The notes: generated from the letters alone by a model not told the origin. Positions 6,205 to 13,763 are shown, counted from the stretch's first letter. The stretch is 14,560 nucleotides of DNA from SZUA-426 sp041666155 (GCA_041666155.1 JBAYHM010000094.1:1-14560); one strand, 5' to 3'. Numbers and translations are program-made.

Positions 6205-6945
6205 ATGGGAGCGCGAATAGCCATCATTACCGGCGCGGGAAGAGGTATCGGCAAGTCGATAGCCGTTACTTTCGCGCGTAAAGGCGTTTTTCCGGTCATC
6301 GTGGACCTTGATAAGGCCGCGGCTGACGCGACTGTTGAAGAATTGAAGGCCGAAGGGTTTAAGTCCGCCGCTTTCAAGGTCGACGTCTCGAATGTCGCGC
6401 AGGTCCAAGCCTTGGTGGACGACGTATACAAGCAGTACGGCTCTGTCGACATCCTCGTGAACAACGCGGGTATTCTCAGCAAAACACCTCTGGATGAGCT
6501 TGAAGAGGCGGAATGGGACCGCGTTATGAACATAAACTTGAAAAGCGCCGTATTCCTTATGAAATACGTCACCAAATATATGAAAGAGAAGAAGTGGGGG
6601 CGCATCGTTTCCATTTCTTCGCTGGCGGGCCGTATGGGTGGGATCAGCACCGGCTGCGCCTATTCCACCTCCAAGGCTGCCCTGATAGGGTTGACGATGA
6701 ATATCGCGCGCAAGGTAGCGTCGTTCGGAATTACCGTGAACGCCGTCGCCCCGGGAACCGCTGAGACTGAAATGGCGAAGGGTTTTACGCCGGATGAACT
6801 GGCGAACCTTACGAAATCGATACCTGTTGGGAAATTGATAAAGCCGGAGGGAATAGCGGAAGCGGTGTGCTTCCTCGCTTCCGATTCGGCGGAATTCATT
6901 ACCGGCGCCGTTCTTGATGTGAACGGCGGCATGTTCATGGGCTGA
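6205..6945 (+). CDS. Short-chain dehydrogenase/reductase (FabG/IdnO-like)
   Basis: A 246-residue classical SDR with every signature motif: the cofactor loop TGAGRGIG (residues 9-16), LVNNAG (84-89), catalytic N111, S139 in SISSLAG, and Y153-S-T-S-K157. Asp34 at the end of the second beta strand (VIVDLD) favours NAD(H) over NADP(H). The C-terminus GAVLDVNGGMFMG is standard. AAGGAGG (6189-6195) lies nine bases before the ATG. It is the first gene of an operon with the transaldolase-like gene 15 bases downstream. In this setting a sugar-acid or polyol dehydrogenase, such as a gluconate 5-dehydrogenase-type enzyme, is more likely than fatty acid synthesis, but the substrate is an inference. Confidence 0.92.
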   Translation: MGARIAIITGAGRGIGKSIAVTFARKGVFPVIVDLDKAAADATVEELKAEGFKSAAFKVDVSNVAQVQALVDDVYKQYGSVDILVNNAGILSKTPLDELEEAEWDRVMNINLKSAVFLMKYVTKYMKEKKWGRIVSISSLAGRMGGISTGCAYSTSKAALIGLTMNIARKVASFGITVNAVAPGTAETEMAKGFTPDELANLTKSIPVGKLIKPEGIAEAVCFLASDSAEFITGAVLDVNGGMFMG

Positions 6946-6960
6946 GAAAAGGAGAAACGA

Positions 6961-8007
6961 ATGAGAGAGAATACGTTCCTGAAATGGATGGCGGAGAATA
7001 CCCCGACCCAGTACTGCAACGACTCGGCCCTTCCGGCCGACTATCGCAATGCGGTGAAGTTCGGCGCCATCGGCGTCACGACTAATCCCCCCTTGAGCTA
7101 CCAGCTACTGTCCGAGCATCCCGAGCTTTTCAAGGACAAGATCGAGGACATCAAGAAGCGCATTCCGAACCCGAACGACCGCGTCATCGAATATCTGAGC
7201 CTCGTGGTGAAATACATCGCGCCGGAATTCGAGGATATGTACAAGAAATCCAACGGGAAACTCGGCTACATCCGCTCCCAGGTTGAGCCCAAGAAATCCG
7301 GCGACGCGAAAGCCATGCTTGAAATGGGTAAGAGGATCGCGACCTTCGGCAAGAACGTGATGGTGAAGATCCCCGGCACGAAAGCCGGTATCTGGGTTTT
7401 GGAAGAACTCGCCGCCCTCGGTATTCCCACCACCCCGACCGTCTGCGTGTCCCTTCCTCAAGTGATCGCTACCGCCGAAGCGTACAACCGCGGTTGTGCC
7501 CGCGCGATCAAAGCCGGTTTCAAGGCGCCCGAATCCACGACCGCCCTCGTTATGGGCCGCCTCCAGGACTTTTTGGCTGCTGAAAACGAACGCCTCGGAT
7601 CGCCGGTGACCACCGCCGACTTGGAAATCGCGGCTCTCGCGGTGCTCAAGCGCGCCAACGTCGTGTTCAAGGAGCGTAAATACGCCCAGCGGATCATGCC
7701 CGCGGCCTTCCGCTGTTCGGCTCAAGTTACCGGACTCGTCGGCGGCGACTTCCACATGACCATTCATCCGAAGGTCCAGGACCAGATCATCGCCGATGAG
7801 GCGAAAGGTCTGATCAAGAGGGAAATCCTGATCGACAAACCGGTGGATGAGAAAATCGTTCAGAAAGTTCTCAAGGCTATCCCCGATTTCAAGATGGCCT
7901 ACGAACCGGATGGAATGACCATCGACCAATTTGATACCTTCGGCGCCACCATGATGACCTTGGACGGCTTCGACAAGACCGGCTGGCAGAAACTGCTCAC
8001 CCTGTAA
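6961..8007 (+). CDS. Transaldolase-family protein (divergent, 348 residues)
   Basis: A TIM-barrel aldolase of the transaldolase family. Visible motifs are GAIGVTTNPPLSY (N42), QVEP (E109), and VKIPGTKAGI, in which K136 is the expected Schiff-base lysine. From a remembered comparison with E. coli TalB, D21, N42, E109 and K136 would match D17, N35, E96 and K132. R200 (MGR) and R251 (AFR) would match the two phosphate-binding arginines. The TalB serine before that FR is Ala here, and the TalB S176 position also appears to be Ala. The protein is longer than TalB (about 316) and the FSA type (about 220). AAAGGAG lies six bases before the ATG. It probably performs an aldol cleavage or transfer on a pathway intermediate, with the retained arginines hinting at a phosphorylated substrate. 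Confidence 0.85.
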   Translation: MRENTFLKWMAENTPTQYCNDSALPADYRNAVKFGAIGVTTNPPLSYQLLSEHPELFKDKIEDIKKRIPNPNDRVIEYLSLVVKYIAPEFEDMYKKSNGKLGYIRSQVEPKKSGDAKAMLEMGKRIATFGKNVMVKIPGTKAGIWVLEELAALGIPTTPTVCVSLPQVIATAEAYNRGCARAIKAGFKAPESTTALVMGRLQDFLAAENERLGSPVTTADLEIAALAVLKRANVVFKERKYAQRIMPAAFRCSAQVTGLVGGDFHMTIHPKVQDQIIADEAKGLIKREILIDKPVDEKIVQKVLKAIPDFKMAYEPDGMTIDQFDTFGATMMTLDGFDKTGWQKLLTL

Positions 8008-8034
8008 TTGAAACGCGTGGCGAAAGCCGTTTGT

Positions 8035-8073
8035 CGCCGAAGGCTTCCGTACTACACGCGGAAGCCTTCGGCG
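8035..8073 (+). promoter_or_regulatory. Intercistronic 15-bp hairpin inside the operon
   Basis: CGCCGAAGGCTTCCG (8035-8049) and CGGAAGCCTTCGGCG (8059-8073) are perfect reverse complements around a 9-base loop, followed by TTTATCG. The T-tract is poor for full termination. A possible competing stem pairs GGCGA just upstream with TCGCC inside the left arm. The hairpin sits 28 bases after the transaldolase stop and just before the AAAAGGAG site of the next gene, so it may stabilise the upstream message or reduce downstream expression. Confidence 0.7.
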
Positions 8074-8095
8074 TTTATCGAAAAGGAGTCAAATG

Positions 8096-8926
8096 ATGAG
8101 CGCGACACGGAAGGTAAGCTATTGCGTGGCTGTTTCTGATGAAATACTGGGAGACGGCGCGCCGGTTCCTCTTCAGGGTGATTTTTCAAAAACCTTCGCC
8201 CAAGCCGCTGAACTCGGGTTTGATTCGGTCGAACTCCATATCCGTAACCCCGATTCCTACGACAAAACCCGACTCAAGGATTTATGCGCGAAGCACAATA
8301 TCCGCATAGCGGCGCTCGGCACGGGGCTTGAGTTCGGCATGAACAATCACTGTCTGACTTCCCCCGATCCGGAGAATCGCCGTGAAATGGCTAGACGCTT
8401 GCGGAGTTATATCGATCTTGCCTGCGAATTTGACGCGGTTGTCTTCATCGGCCTCCTGCGCGGCAAAGCGCCCTCAAACGCGGAGGTTCGGAACTACCTC
8501 GATCTGTTCGCGCGGGAGATGGTCGATATCGCCTCCTACGCAGCCGCGAAGAACGTGAGCTTGGGTTTGGAACCGATCGTTTTCTATATGACTAACCTGA
8601 TCAATACTACCCAGGATGGGATTGATTTCATCCAACGGCCGGGGCTCGGCACGATTGATTTCCTATTGGACACGCACCATATGTTCATCGAAGATTCCGA
8701 TATGATCGAATCCTTCAGACTGACTGCCGGAAAAATCGCCCATATCCATATTTCCGATAGCAACCGGCGCTACCCGGGAGGCGGAAATGTGGACTATGAC
8801 GCGGTCGGCAAAATCTTGAAAGCGATCGGCTACCAAGGCGCGGTTTCTCTTGAGATCATTCCGTATCCCGATGGAACACGGGCGGCAAAAAACGGTATAG
8901 AATGGATGAAAAGGGTGTGGGGTTAA
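8096..8926 (+). CDS. Xylose-isomerase-like TIM barrel epimerase (IolO / 5-keto-L-gluconate epimerase-like)
   Basis: A 276-residue AP_endonuc_2-fold sugar epimerase or isomerase. The metal site is visible as E159 (GLEP), D192 (LLDTHH), H218 (HIHISD) and E253 (SLEI). Several stretches recall Thermotoga IolO (TM0416), the 5-keto-L-gluconate epimerase of inositol catabolism: a QGDFSKTFAQAAELGF segment, ALGTG, VVFIGLLRGK, DTHHMFIED, and ISDSNRRYPGGGNVDY. This comparison is from memory, not from a search. ATG 8096 is seven bases from GGAG, while the ATG at 8093 is only four bases away and is the alternative. The gene sits between the transaldolase and a GntR regulator. Related activities, such as tagatose or hydroxypyruvate epimerisation, remain possible. 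Confidence 0.87.
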   Translation: MSATRKVSYCVAVSDEILGDGAPVPLQGDFSKTFAQAAELGFDSVELHIRNPDSYDKTRLKDLCAKHNIRIAALGTGLEFGMNNHCLTSPDPENRREMARRLRSYIDLACEFDAVVFIGLLRGKAPSNAEVRNYLDLFAREMVDIASYAAAKNVSLGLEPIVFYMTNLINTTQDGIDFIQRPGLGTIDFLLDTHHMFIEDSDMIESFRLTAGKIAHIHISDSNRRYPGGGNVDYDAVGKILKAIGYQGAVSLEIIPYPDGTRAAKNGIEWMKRVWG

Positions 8927-8929
8927 AAA

Positions 8930-9664
8930 ATGTCGGAATCGGTCGGTTTGGGCGTTCCAATCGTGAAGCGTACGAATTTATCCAATATCGTGTTTGAGGA
9001 AATGAAGGCGCGCATTTTTTCGGGCACCTACAAAGAAGGTATCATCCTTCCGACGCAGGATGTCTTGGCCAAGGAATTCGGCGTCTCCCGAACCGTCATG
9101 CGTGACGCTTTTCACAAGCTTTCGTCTCTGGGCCTGGTAGAAAGCCAGCAGGGCCGTGGAAGCTTCGTACGCAATTCCAGCGCGGTCACCGTCATGTCTT
9201 CAGTCCTTGAGTCTTTCAAGATGGACGAGGCTTCCATCCAGGATTTGATGCAGGCGCGCTATTATATCGAGCAGGTGATCGTGCGTTTAGCCGCGAGCAA
9301 GGCGTCCGAAACCGAATTGGCTTTTCTAAAGGAAAACCTTGAGGCGATGGAAAAGGCCGTGGCCGCGGGGGACCTTCCGTTGTTCGCGAGCATTGATTTG
9401 GATTTTCATGAAAAACTCAGCGAGATGTCGCGGAATGTTGTCTTGCATAAGCTTCTTTCCATCATTCGAGAAATGATGAAAAAGTTTTTTGACGGCTTCA
9501 GCAAAACTCCCGGTGTTGTCCCGCGCGCCGTCAGATATCACCAAGATATCTACAAAGCGTTACAGGACAAGGATGCGGATCTTGCCGAACGAAAAATGAA
9601 GGAACACTTAAAAGATATAATTATCAACCTGGAAAAGAATTACAAGATTAGAGTGATTATTTGA
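8930..9664 (+). CDS. GntR-family regulator, FadR/FCD subfamily (first)
   Basis: A 244-residue repressor. The winged helix spans about residues 18-85 (IFSGTYKEGIILPTQDVLAKEFGVSRTVMRDAFHKLSSLGLVES then GRGSFV). The FCD effector domain carries the full metal-binding set D156, H160 (DLDFH), H204 (YHQD) and H226 (KEHL), as in FCD proteins that bind carboxylate or sugar-acid ligands. The ATG is three bases after the stop of the epimerase gene, so it is the last gene of the operon beginning at 6205. Probable targets are the palindromes at 6154-6168 and 9706-9724, which flank this operon. The inducer is unknown. Confidence 0.92.
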   Translation: MSESVGLGVPIVKRTNLSNIVFEEMKARIFSGTYKEGIILPTQDVLAKEFGVSRTVMRDAFHKLSSLGLVESQQGRGSFVRNSSAVTVMSSVLESFKMDEASIQDLMQARYYIEQVIVRLAASKASETELAFLKENLEAMEKAVAAGDLPLFASIDLDFHEKLSEMSRNVVLHKLLSIIREMMKKFFDGFSKTPGVVPRAVRYHQDIYKALQDKDADLAERKMKEHLKDIIINLEKNYKIRVII

Positions 9665-9689
9665 CGAGAGTCGATCTCGTCTGGTTTCC

Positions 9690-9724
9690 TTGACAGTTTG
9701 GGAGAATAGTATGCAATATACTAT
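9690..9724 (+). promoter_or_regulatory. Promoter and 19-bp palindromic operator of the zinc dehydrogenase gene
   Basis: A perfect -35 TTGACA (9690-9695) is followed after 16 bases by a plausible -10 TGCAAT (9712-9717). The -10 lies within a perfect inverted repeat ATAGTAT-GCAAT-ATACTAT (9706-9724), a clear operator candidate. Its centre aligns with that of the repeat at 6154-6168. A second small inverted repeat, CCCAAT-CCG-ATTGGG, lies at 9728-9742 before the ribosome binding site. Confidence 0.7.
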
Positions 9725-9770
9725 CAACCCAATCCGATTGGGGTTGTGATATTCGCTCAGGGGGCACAAG

Positions 9771-10808
9771 GTGAAAGGACTAGTAAAATACCAGAACGGT
9801 GACGGATTCATGGAATTGCGCGATATTCCGGAACCGAAAGCCGCGGCGGGACAGGTTAAGATTGAGGTCGCGAAAACCGGTATCTGCGGTTCGGACCTGC
9901 ACATATTCCACAACGATATCGATATTCCTATACGTCCACCGGTCATCACCGGCCATGAGTTCTCCGGCACCATAGTAGAAGTAGGCGAAGGCGTTGAAGG
10001 CTGGAAAGTCGGCGACCGCGTCGTTTCCGAGACCGCGTTCGCGTATTGCGGCGTCTGCCTTCACTGCCGCGAAGGCTATTACAACCTCTGCAATCAACGC
10101 CGGACTCTCGGCTATTGGTTCGACGGAGCGTTCGCGCCTTATACGGTCGTACCAGCGGCTCGTCTCCACGCGCTTCCCACCGAACTTTCATTTCTTGAAG
10201 GCGCGCTTATGGAGCCGCTTGCCTGCGTGACCCACGCGGTGATGGAGTTGACTCACATCCAGCCGCGCGATTGGGTACTCGTTTCCGGCCCCGGCGCGGT
10301 CGGGTTGGCGACTATGCAGGTGGCTAAGGCTCATAACGCGCGCGTCATGGTCGCGGGTACCGACGTGGATGTCGAGCGCATGAAGAAGGCCACGACGCTT
10401 GGCGCGGACCTGGTCGTCAACGTGCAGAAAGAAAACCTCCTGGACATAATCAAAGACGTGACCGGCGGGGTGGGCGTGGACGTGGCCCTGGAGTGTTCCG
10501 GCAGCGCCCGTGCGTTGGAATCCGCTATTCTGGGTGTCCGCAAGCGTGGGCAACTCACTCAGATCGGCTTGTACGGCAAACCCATTACCGTTGATTTCGA
10601 AAAGATTTGTTTCAAGGAGATCAAGGTTACCGGTTCACTCGGTTCCCGCTGGATGTCTTGGGAGAATGCCCTGCTTTTGACCAAAACCAAAAAAGTGAAG
10701 CTGGAACCGCTCGTTTCCGACATCATGCCCTTGAGCGACTGGAAAAAAGCGTTTGAAATGTTCGAACGGAAAGAAGGACTGAAGCTGGTTCTTGACCCGA
10801 AAAAATAA
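9771..10808 (+). CDS. Zinc-dependent medium-chain dehydrogenase (sorbitol/threonine dehydrogenase type)
   Basis: A 345-residue MDR enzyme. Catalytic zinc ligands are C39 (GICGSD) and H62-E63 (GHEFSG). The four structural zinc cysteines are C93, C96, C99 and C107 (YCGVCLHC then YNLC). The NAD(P)-binding loop is GPGAVG at residues 173-178. It oxidises an alcohol or polyol hydroxyl with NAD(P); family members include sorbitol, L-idonate 5-, galactitol and threonine dehydrogenases and the inositol enzyme IolM, and the sequence does not decide among them. The start is GTG, preceded by GGGGG six bases upstream. It has its own promoter and operator and is followed by a terminator, so it forms a single-gene unit beside the regulated operon. 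Confidence 0.93.
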   Translation: MKGLVKYQNGDGFMELRDIPEPKAAAGQVKIEVAKTGICGSDLHIFHNDIDIPIRPPVITGHEFSGTIVEVGEGVEGWKVGDRVVSETAFAYCGVCLHCREGYYNLCNQRRTLGYWFDGAFAPYTVVPAARLHALPTELSFLEGALMEPLACVTHAVMELTHIQPRDWVLVSGPGAVGLATMQVAKAHNARVMVAGTDVDVERMKKATTLGADLVVNVQKENLLDIIKDVTGGVGVDVALECSGSARALESAILGVRKRGQLTQIGLYGKPITVDFEKICFKEIKVTGSLGSRWMSWENALLLTKTKKVKLEPLVSDIMPLSDWKKAFEMFERKEGLKLVLDPKK

Positions 10809-10816
10809 AACTTGGA

Positions 10817-10853
10817 AAAAAGGCCCCGCGGCAATGTTGCTTTCGGGGCTTTT
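10817..10853 (+). terminator. Rho-independent terminator after the zinc dehydrogenase gene
   Basis: AAAAGGCCCCG (10818-10828) pairs with CGGGGCTTTT (10844-10853) with one unpaired G, and GCAA/TTGC can pair in the loop. The A-rich left side and T-rich right side would allow termination in the plus direction. It separates the dehydrogenase from the second GntR gene. Confidence 0.75.
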
Positions 10854-10902
10854 GGGTAGCGATGTTTTCTGAAAACGGCTGCGTGCAGGACGGGAGCGTG
10901 AG

Positions 10903-11559
10903 ATGTACGGCGATTTTGATGAGCTTTCGGTTATTGACCGCACGAGTATTTCCGACCAAGTCTATTACCACATCAAGAAAATGATCCTTTCCGGAGAGCT
11001 TACCGGCGGCAAACGAATTCCTGAAGAACGCATAGCCGATCATTTTAAGGTGAGTCGGACCCCGGTGCGTGAGTCGATCCGAAAATTAGCCGCCTACGGA
11101 CTGGTCGTCATCAAGCCGCGTAGCTACGCCTATGTCGCCACTCTTTCCCCGAAAGAGGGGCGGGATATTACGGAAGTCCGTCTTTCCTTGGAAAAACTCG
11201 CGTTCAAGATTTTCGCGCGGGTGAAGACGAAGGAGACGTTGACAGAACTTCGTCAATTGAACAAGCGCTGCGTGAAGGCCAATAAATCCGCGGATATCGC
11301 TTCCGCGTATGAATTTGACAGCGCCTTGCATCTTGCCGTCGCGCGAGCCACGGGGAACGACGAACTGTACCGAATGTTGGGGATGCTTGACGCGAAACTT
11401 CAACTATTGCGCTTGAAACAGTCGGTTCCGACAGATCGACTTTCCCATTATTTCGATCAACACGAGATATTATTGGAGCTTTTAGCGTCCGATAAGCTCG
11501 ATGAGCTTGATGCCCTGCTGGACGAGCACATCGTCCACGACCTTGAGCCGGTGATCTGA
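10903..11559 (+). CDS. GntR-family regulator, FadR/FCD subfamily (second)
   Basis: A 218-residue regulator with a winged helix at about residues 15-78 (MILSGELTGGKRIPEERIADHFKVSRTPVRESIRKLAAYGLV) and an FCD domain with the metal set D139, H143 (FDSALH), H187 (QHE) and H209 (DEHI). It shares the fold but little sequence with the GntR protein at 8930, so the two are paralogues of different branches rather than a recent duplication. GGGAG lies six bases before the ATG. It stands alone after a terminator, with no clear operator of its own. It may control the gene cluster or the TTT transporter; the palindrome at 13765-13785 is one candidate target. Confidence 0.92.
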   Translation: MYGDFDELSVIDRTSISDQVYYHIKKMILSGELTGGKRIPEERIADHFKVSRTPVRESIRKLAAYGLVVIKPRSYAYVATLSPKEGRDITEVRLSLEKLAFKIFARVKTKETLTELRQLNKRCVKANKSADIASAYEFDSALHLAVARATGNDELYRMLGMLDAKLQLLRLKQSVPTDRLSHYFDQHEILLELLASDKLDELDALLDEHIVHDLEPVI

Positions 11560-11568
11560 AAATTATCC

Positions 11569-11614
11569 TTGACAGTTGAAAAATTCGGTTGTACCATCGG
11601 TTAAACGATTAACC
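11569..11614 (+). promoter_or_regulatory. Promoter and LacI-type operator of the lacI-family gene
   Basis: TTGACA (11569-11574), 17 bases and TACCAT (11592-11597) form a good promoter. Two bases later begins GGTTAAACGATTAACC (11599-11614), a near-perfect palindrome with the central CG typical of LacI-family operators, covering the expected transcription start. The reverse complement of this site recurs at 12662-12677 with one change. Negative autoregulation is the natural reading. Confidence 0.8.
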
Positions 11615-11626
11615 ATGGGAGCTGAT

Positions 11627-12640
11627 GTGACGCGCAAGCCGACATTACTTGACGTAGCCGACTTAGCCGGCGTTTCCACTGCTACGGTATCCAACGTCAT
11701 CAACGACACTAAATACGTCGGGGATGAGGTTAAGCGCAAAATACACGAAGCGATCGAGACGCTGAACTACATTCCTAATAACTTGGCAAAAAGCCTCCGC
11801 GTTAAAGAATCAAAACTCATAGGGCTGATGATTTCAGATATTTCCAATCCGTTTTTTCCCCCGGTCGTGAGGGGTATTGAAGACGTTTTGGCCAGAAACG
11901 GCTTCAATGTGCTTCTCTGCGATACTGATACCGATCCCGTCAAAGAAAGGAACTACCTAAAAGTTCTTTTGGGGAGAAGAATCGACGGCCTGATCGTTTC
12001 TCTAGCCGGGGCCGAGTATTCCCATTTTCAGGATCTGGATATTCCCGTCGTGTTCTTCAATCGAATACCGGAAACGGGATCCTACAATACGGTTCAAACA
12101 GCGAACGTTGAAGGGGCTTTTTTGGCGACCACCCATTTGCTTTCGCACGATTATAAGCGAATAGCCATCGTCGCCGGACCCCAGCACCTCAGTGTCGGCC
12201 GCGAGCGCCTCGTCGGTTACCGAGAGGCGCTGGAGAAAAGCGGCTCCGCGTATGATCCTGACCTGGTGAAAGTCAGTCCTTTCAATTCGGACGGCGGATA
12301 CAGCGCCATGAAGGAATTGATGGAACAAGACAAAAAGCCGGACGCCGTTTTTACCTGCAACAACGTATTGACGTTGGGCGCTTTCCGCTTCCTGCGAGAA
12401 AGCGGTTTCAAAATACCCTCGCAGATAGCGCTCGTCGGTTACGACGACCCCGATTGGACCACGCTGGTGGATCCGCCCCTAACGGTTATTCGGCAGCAGA
12501 GTTTCGAGATGGGACTGGAGACCGGTGGTCTGATACTAGACTGCCTCAAAAAAAAAGAAAGTAAAGGAGCGCGAAAAATCGTTATGTCGCTTGAATTAGG
12601 TATCCGAAAATCGTGCGGATGCAATGTCGGTCAAAAATGA
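11627..12640 (+). CDS. LacI-family transcriptional regulator
   Basis: A 337-residue LacI/GalR repressor. The helix-turn-helix is residues 7-26 (LLDVADLAGVSTATVSNVIN). The hinge helix, about 50-58, includes the conserved Leu57 (NNLAKSLR). A periplasmic-binding-protein-like effector domain begins KLIGLMISDISNPFF and ends in a short Cys-containing tail (SCGCNVGQK). The GTG start at 11627 follows GGGAG at five bases and gives the usual MTRKPTLLDVA opening. ATG 11615 would overlap the operator and add four residues; the longer open frame from 11576 lies within the promoter. It probably represses itself and the hydroxyacid dehydrogenase gene downstream through the paired operators. The effector is unknown, probably a sugar or sugar acid. 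Confidence 0.93.
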   Translation: MTRKPTLLDVADLAGVSTATVSNVINDTKYVGDEVKRKIHEAIETLNYIPNNLAKSLRVKESKLIGLMISDISNPFFPPVVRGIEDVLARNGFNVLLCDTDTDPVKERNYLKVLLGRRIDGLIVSLAGAEYSHFQDLDIPVVFFNRIPETGSYNTVQTANVEGAFLATTHLLSHDYKRIAIVAGPQHLSVGRERLVGYREALEKSGSAYDPDLVKVSPFNSDGGYSAMKELMEQDKKPDAVFTCNNVLTLGAFRFLRESGFKIPSQIALVGYDDPDWTTLVDPPLTVIRQQSFEMGLETGGLILDCLKKKESKGARKIVMSLELGIRKSCGCNVGQK

Positions 12641-12654
12641 AGGGAAAAGATTTT

Positions 12655-12687
12655 TTGGTTCGGTTAATCGTTTAACTATTTTATAAG
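12655..12687 (+). promoter_or_regulatory. LacI-type operator and probable promoter of the hydroxyacid dehydrogenase gene
   Basis: GGTTAATCGTTTAACT (12662-12677) is the reverse complement of the operator at 11599-11614 except for its last base. It lies between a weak -35 (TTGGTT 12655-12660 or TCGGTT 12660-12665) and an AT-rich -10 region (TATTTT 12677-12682 or TATAAG 12682-12687). A repressor bound here would occupy the spacer region. The operator is well supported; the exact promoter boxes are not. Confidence 0.7.
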
Positions 12688-12730
12688 CCGTGGAATTAGA
12701 TCGGCTGACTACATGCGGTGAGGGGTGTAC

Positions 12731-13708
12731 ATGTCCGCTACTGAAATATTGATCACTTTGCATTCGGGTTCCAAAGAGTTCGTGCATTCCTACATTGAAA
12801 AAAGCCTATTGGAATCAGGGTATGGTTTGAACGCCGTGTATCGAGAAGGGCCGTTGGATCAGGATCGTCTGTGTGAAGCGATACGGAACGCGTCCGGATA
12901 TATTGTCGGACTTGAAAAGGTGACTGAAGAAGTATTGAACGCCGCGAAAAAATTGAAAGTGATCTCAAAATTCGGAGTCGGCACAGACAACATCGACATC
13001 GCCGCGGCTGAAGCCAAAGGTGTCATGGTCTCCAATTGTCCGGGTTCGAACAGCAACGCGGTCGCGGAACTCGCGTTGGGCTTGATGATTTCGCTTGCGC
13101 GCAATACGCACCATCTCTGCAACGATCTGCGTGCTCGGCATTGGTCGATGGATATCGGTTCGGAGTTGTCGACTAAACGAGTCGCGATACTTGGATTCGG
13201 AAATGTCGGCAGACGCTTGGCCGCGTATTTGAAACCTTTCCATGCGGACATTCTTGTCTATGACGCTGTCATCGACAGCGCGGCGGCGGAGGAATACGGC
13301 GTTCGCTACGCGTCGCTGGACGAGATCGCGACGACCTCGGATTTCATTTCCGTTCATCTTCCCTTGCTTCCTGAAACGGCGCACCTCATCGACGCCGATT
13401 TTTTCGCGAAAGTTAAGCCCGGCGTTTTTGTCCTCAACTTAGCCAGGGGCGGCATCATAGATGAGAACGCCTTATACGAGGCGGTTTTAGAAGGGAGGGT
13501 ATCTCGCGCGGCAACCGACGTTTTCGAATTCGAGCCGCCTACGGCTTCCAAATTACTGGATGACGATCGGTTTATCGTCTTGCCGCACATCGGGGCGGCG
13601 ACCCGCGAATCCACTCTGAATATGATGCGCATGGCTCTTGATAACGTTCGTTCCGTACTGGAGGGACGCGGTAATCCTCACCAGGTGCGGAGCGGAAAAG
13701 CGAAATAG
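12731..13708 (+). CDS. D-isomer-specific 2-hydroxyacid dehydrogenase (SerA/phosphoglycerate dehydrogenase-like)
   Basis: A 325-residue NAD-dependent dehydrogenase. The Rossmann loop is GFGNVG (residues 155-160), with an Asp after the next strand (VYDA) that suggests NAD. The catalytic triad of the family is complete: R239 (LARGG), E268 (FEFEPP) and H286 (LPHIGAAT). The N-terminal substrate domain contains KFGVGTDNID and NAVAELALGLM. It lacks the C-terminal ACT domain of many SerA proteins, so it is probably catabolic, interconverting a 2-hydroxy acid and a 2-keto acid such as glycerate/hydroxypyruvate or a sugar acid. AGGGG lies five bases before the ATG. It is flanked by a LacI operator and, downstream, by a carboxylate-uptake gene, which supports use of an imported hydroxy acid. 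Confidence 0.92.
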   Translation: MSATEILITLHSGSKEFVHSYIEKSLLESGYGLNAVYREGPLDQDRLCEAIRNASGYIVGLEKVTEEVLNAAKKLKVISKFGVGTDNIDIAAAEAKGVMVSNCPGSNSNAVAELALGLMISLARNTHHLCNDLRARHWSMDIGSELSTKRVAILGFGNVGRRLAAYLKPFHADILVYDAVIDSAAAEEYGVRYASLDEIATTSDFISVHLPLLPETAHLIDADFFAKVKPGVFVLNLARGGIIDENALYEAVLEGRVSRAATDVFEFEPPTASKLLDDDRFIVLPHIGAATRESTLNMMRMALDNVRSVLEGRGNPHQVRSGKAK

Positions 13709-13740
13709 ACATGGAGATGATCGACGGAAAACGGTTAAAG

Positions 13741-13763
13741 AACCGCGCGTTGACGCGGTTTTT
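13741..13763 (+). terminator. Short terminator after the hydroxyacid dehydrogenase gene
   Basis: AACCGCG (13741-13747) and CGCGGTT (13754-13760) form a perfect 7-bp stem with loop CGTTGA, and the arm runs into a five-T tract (13759-13763). An alternative hairpin, CGGTT-AAAG-AACCG just upstream, would compete for the left arm. The -35 of the next promoter lies inside this hairpin. Confidence 0.6.

Noticed and set aside
7105..7929. Long open frame of 274 codons on the minus strand inside the transaldolase gene
   Set aside because: The plus strand encodes a clear family member there; the antisense frame has low-complexity His/Gly/Arg-rich sequence and is explained by codon bias.
13731..13745. 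GGTTAAAGAACC before the TTT gene as a third LacI operator
   Set aside because: It shares the GGTTAA half-site but lacks the central CG and the 16-bp length of the other two sites; it is better explained as part of a hairpin.
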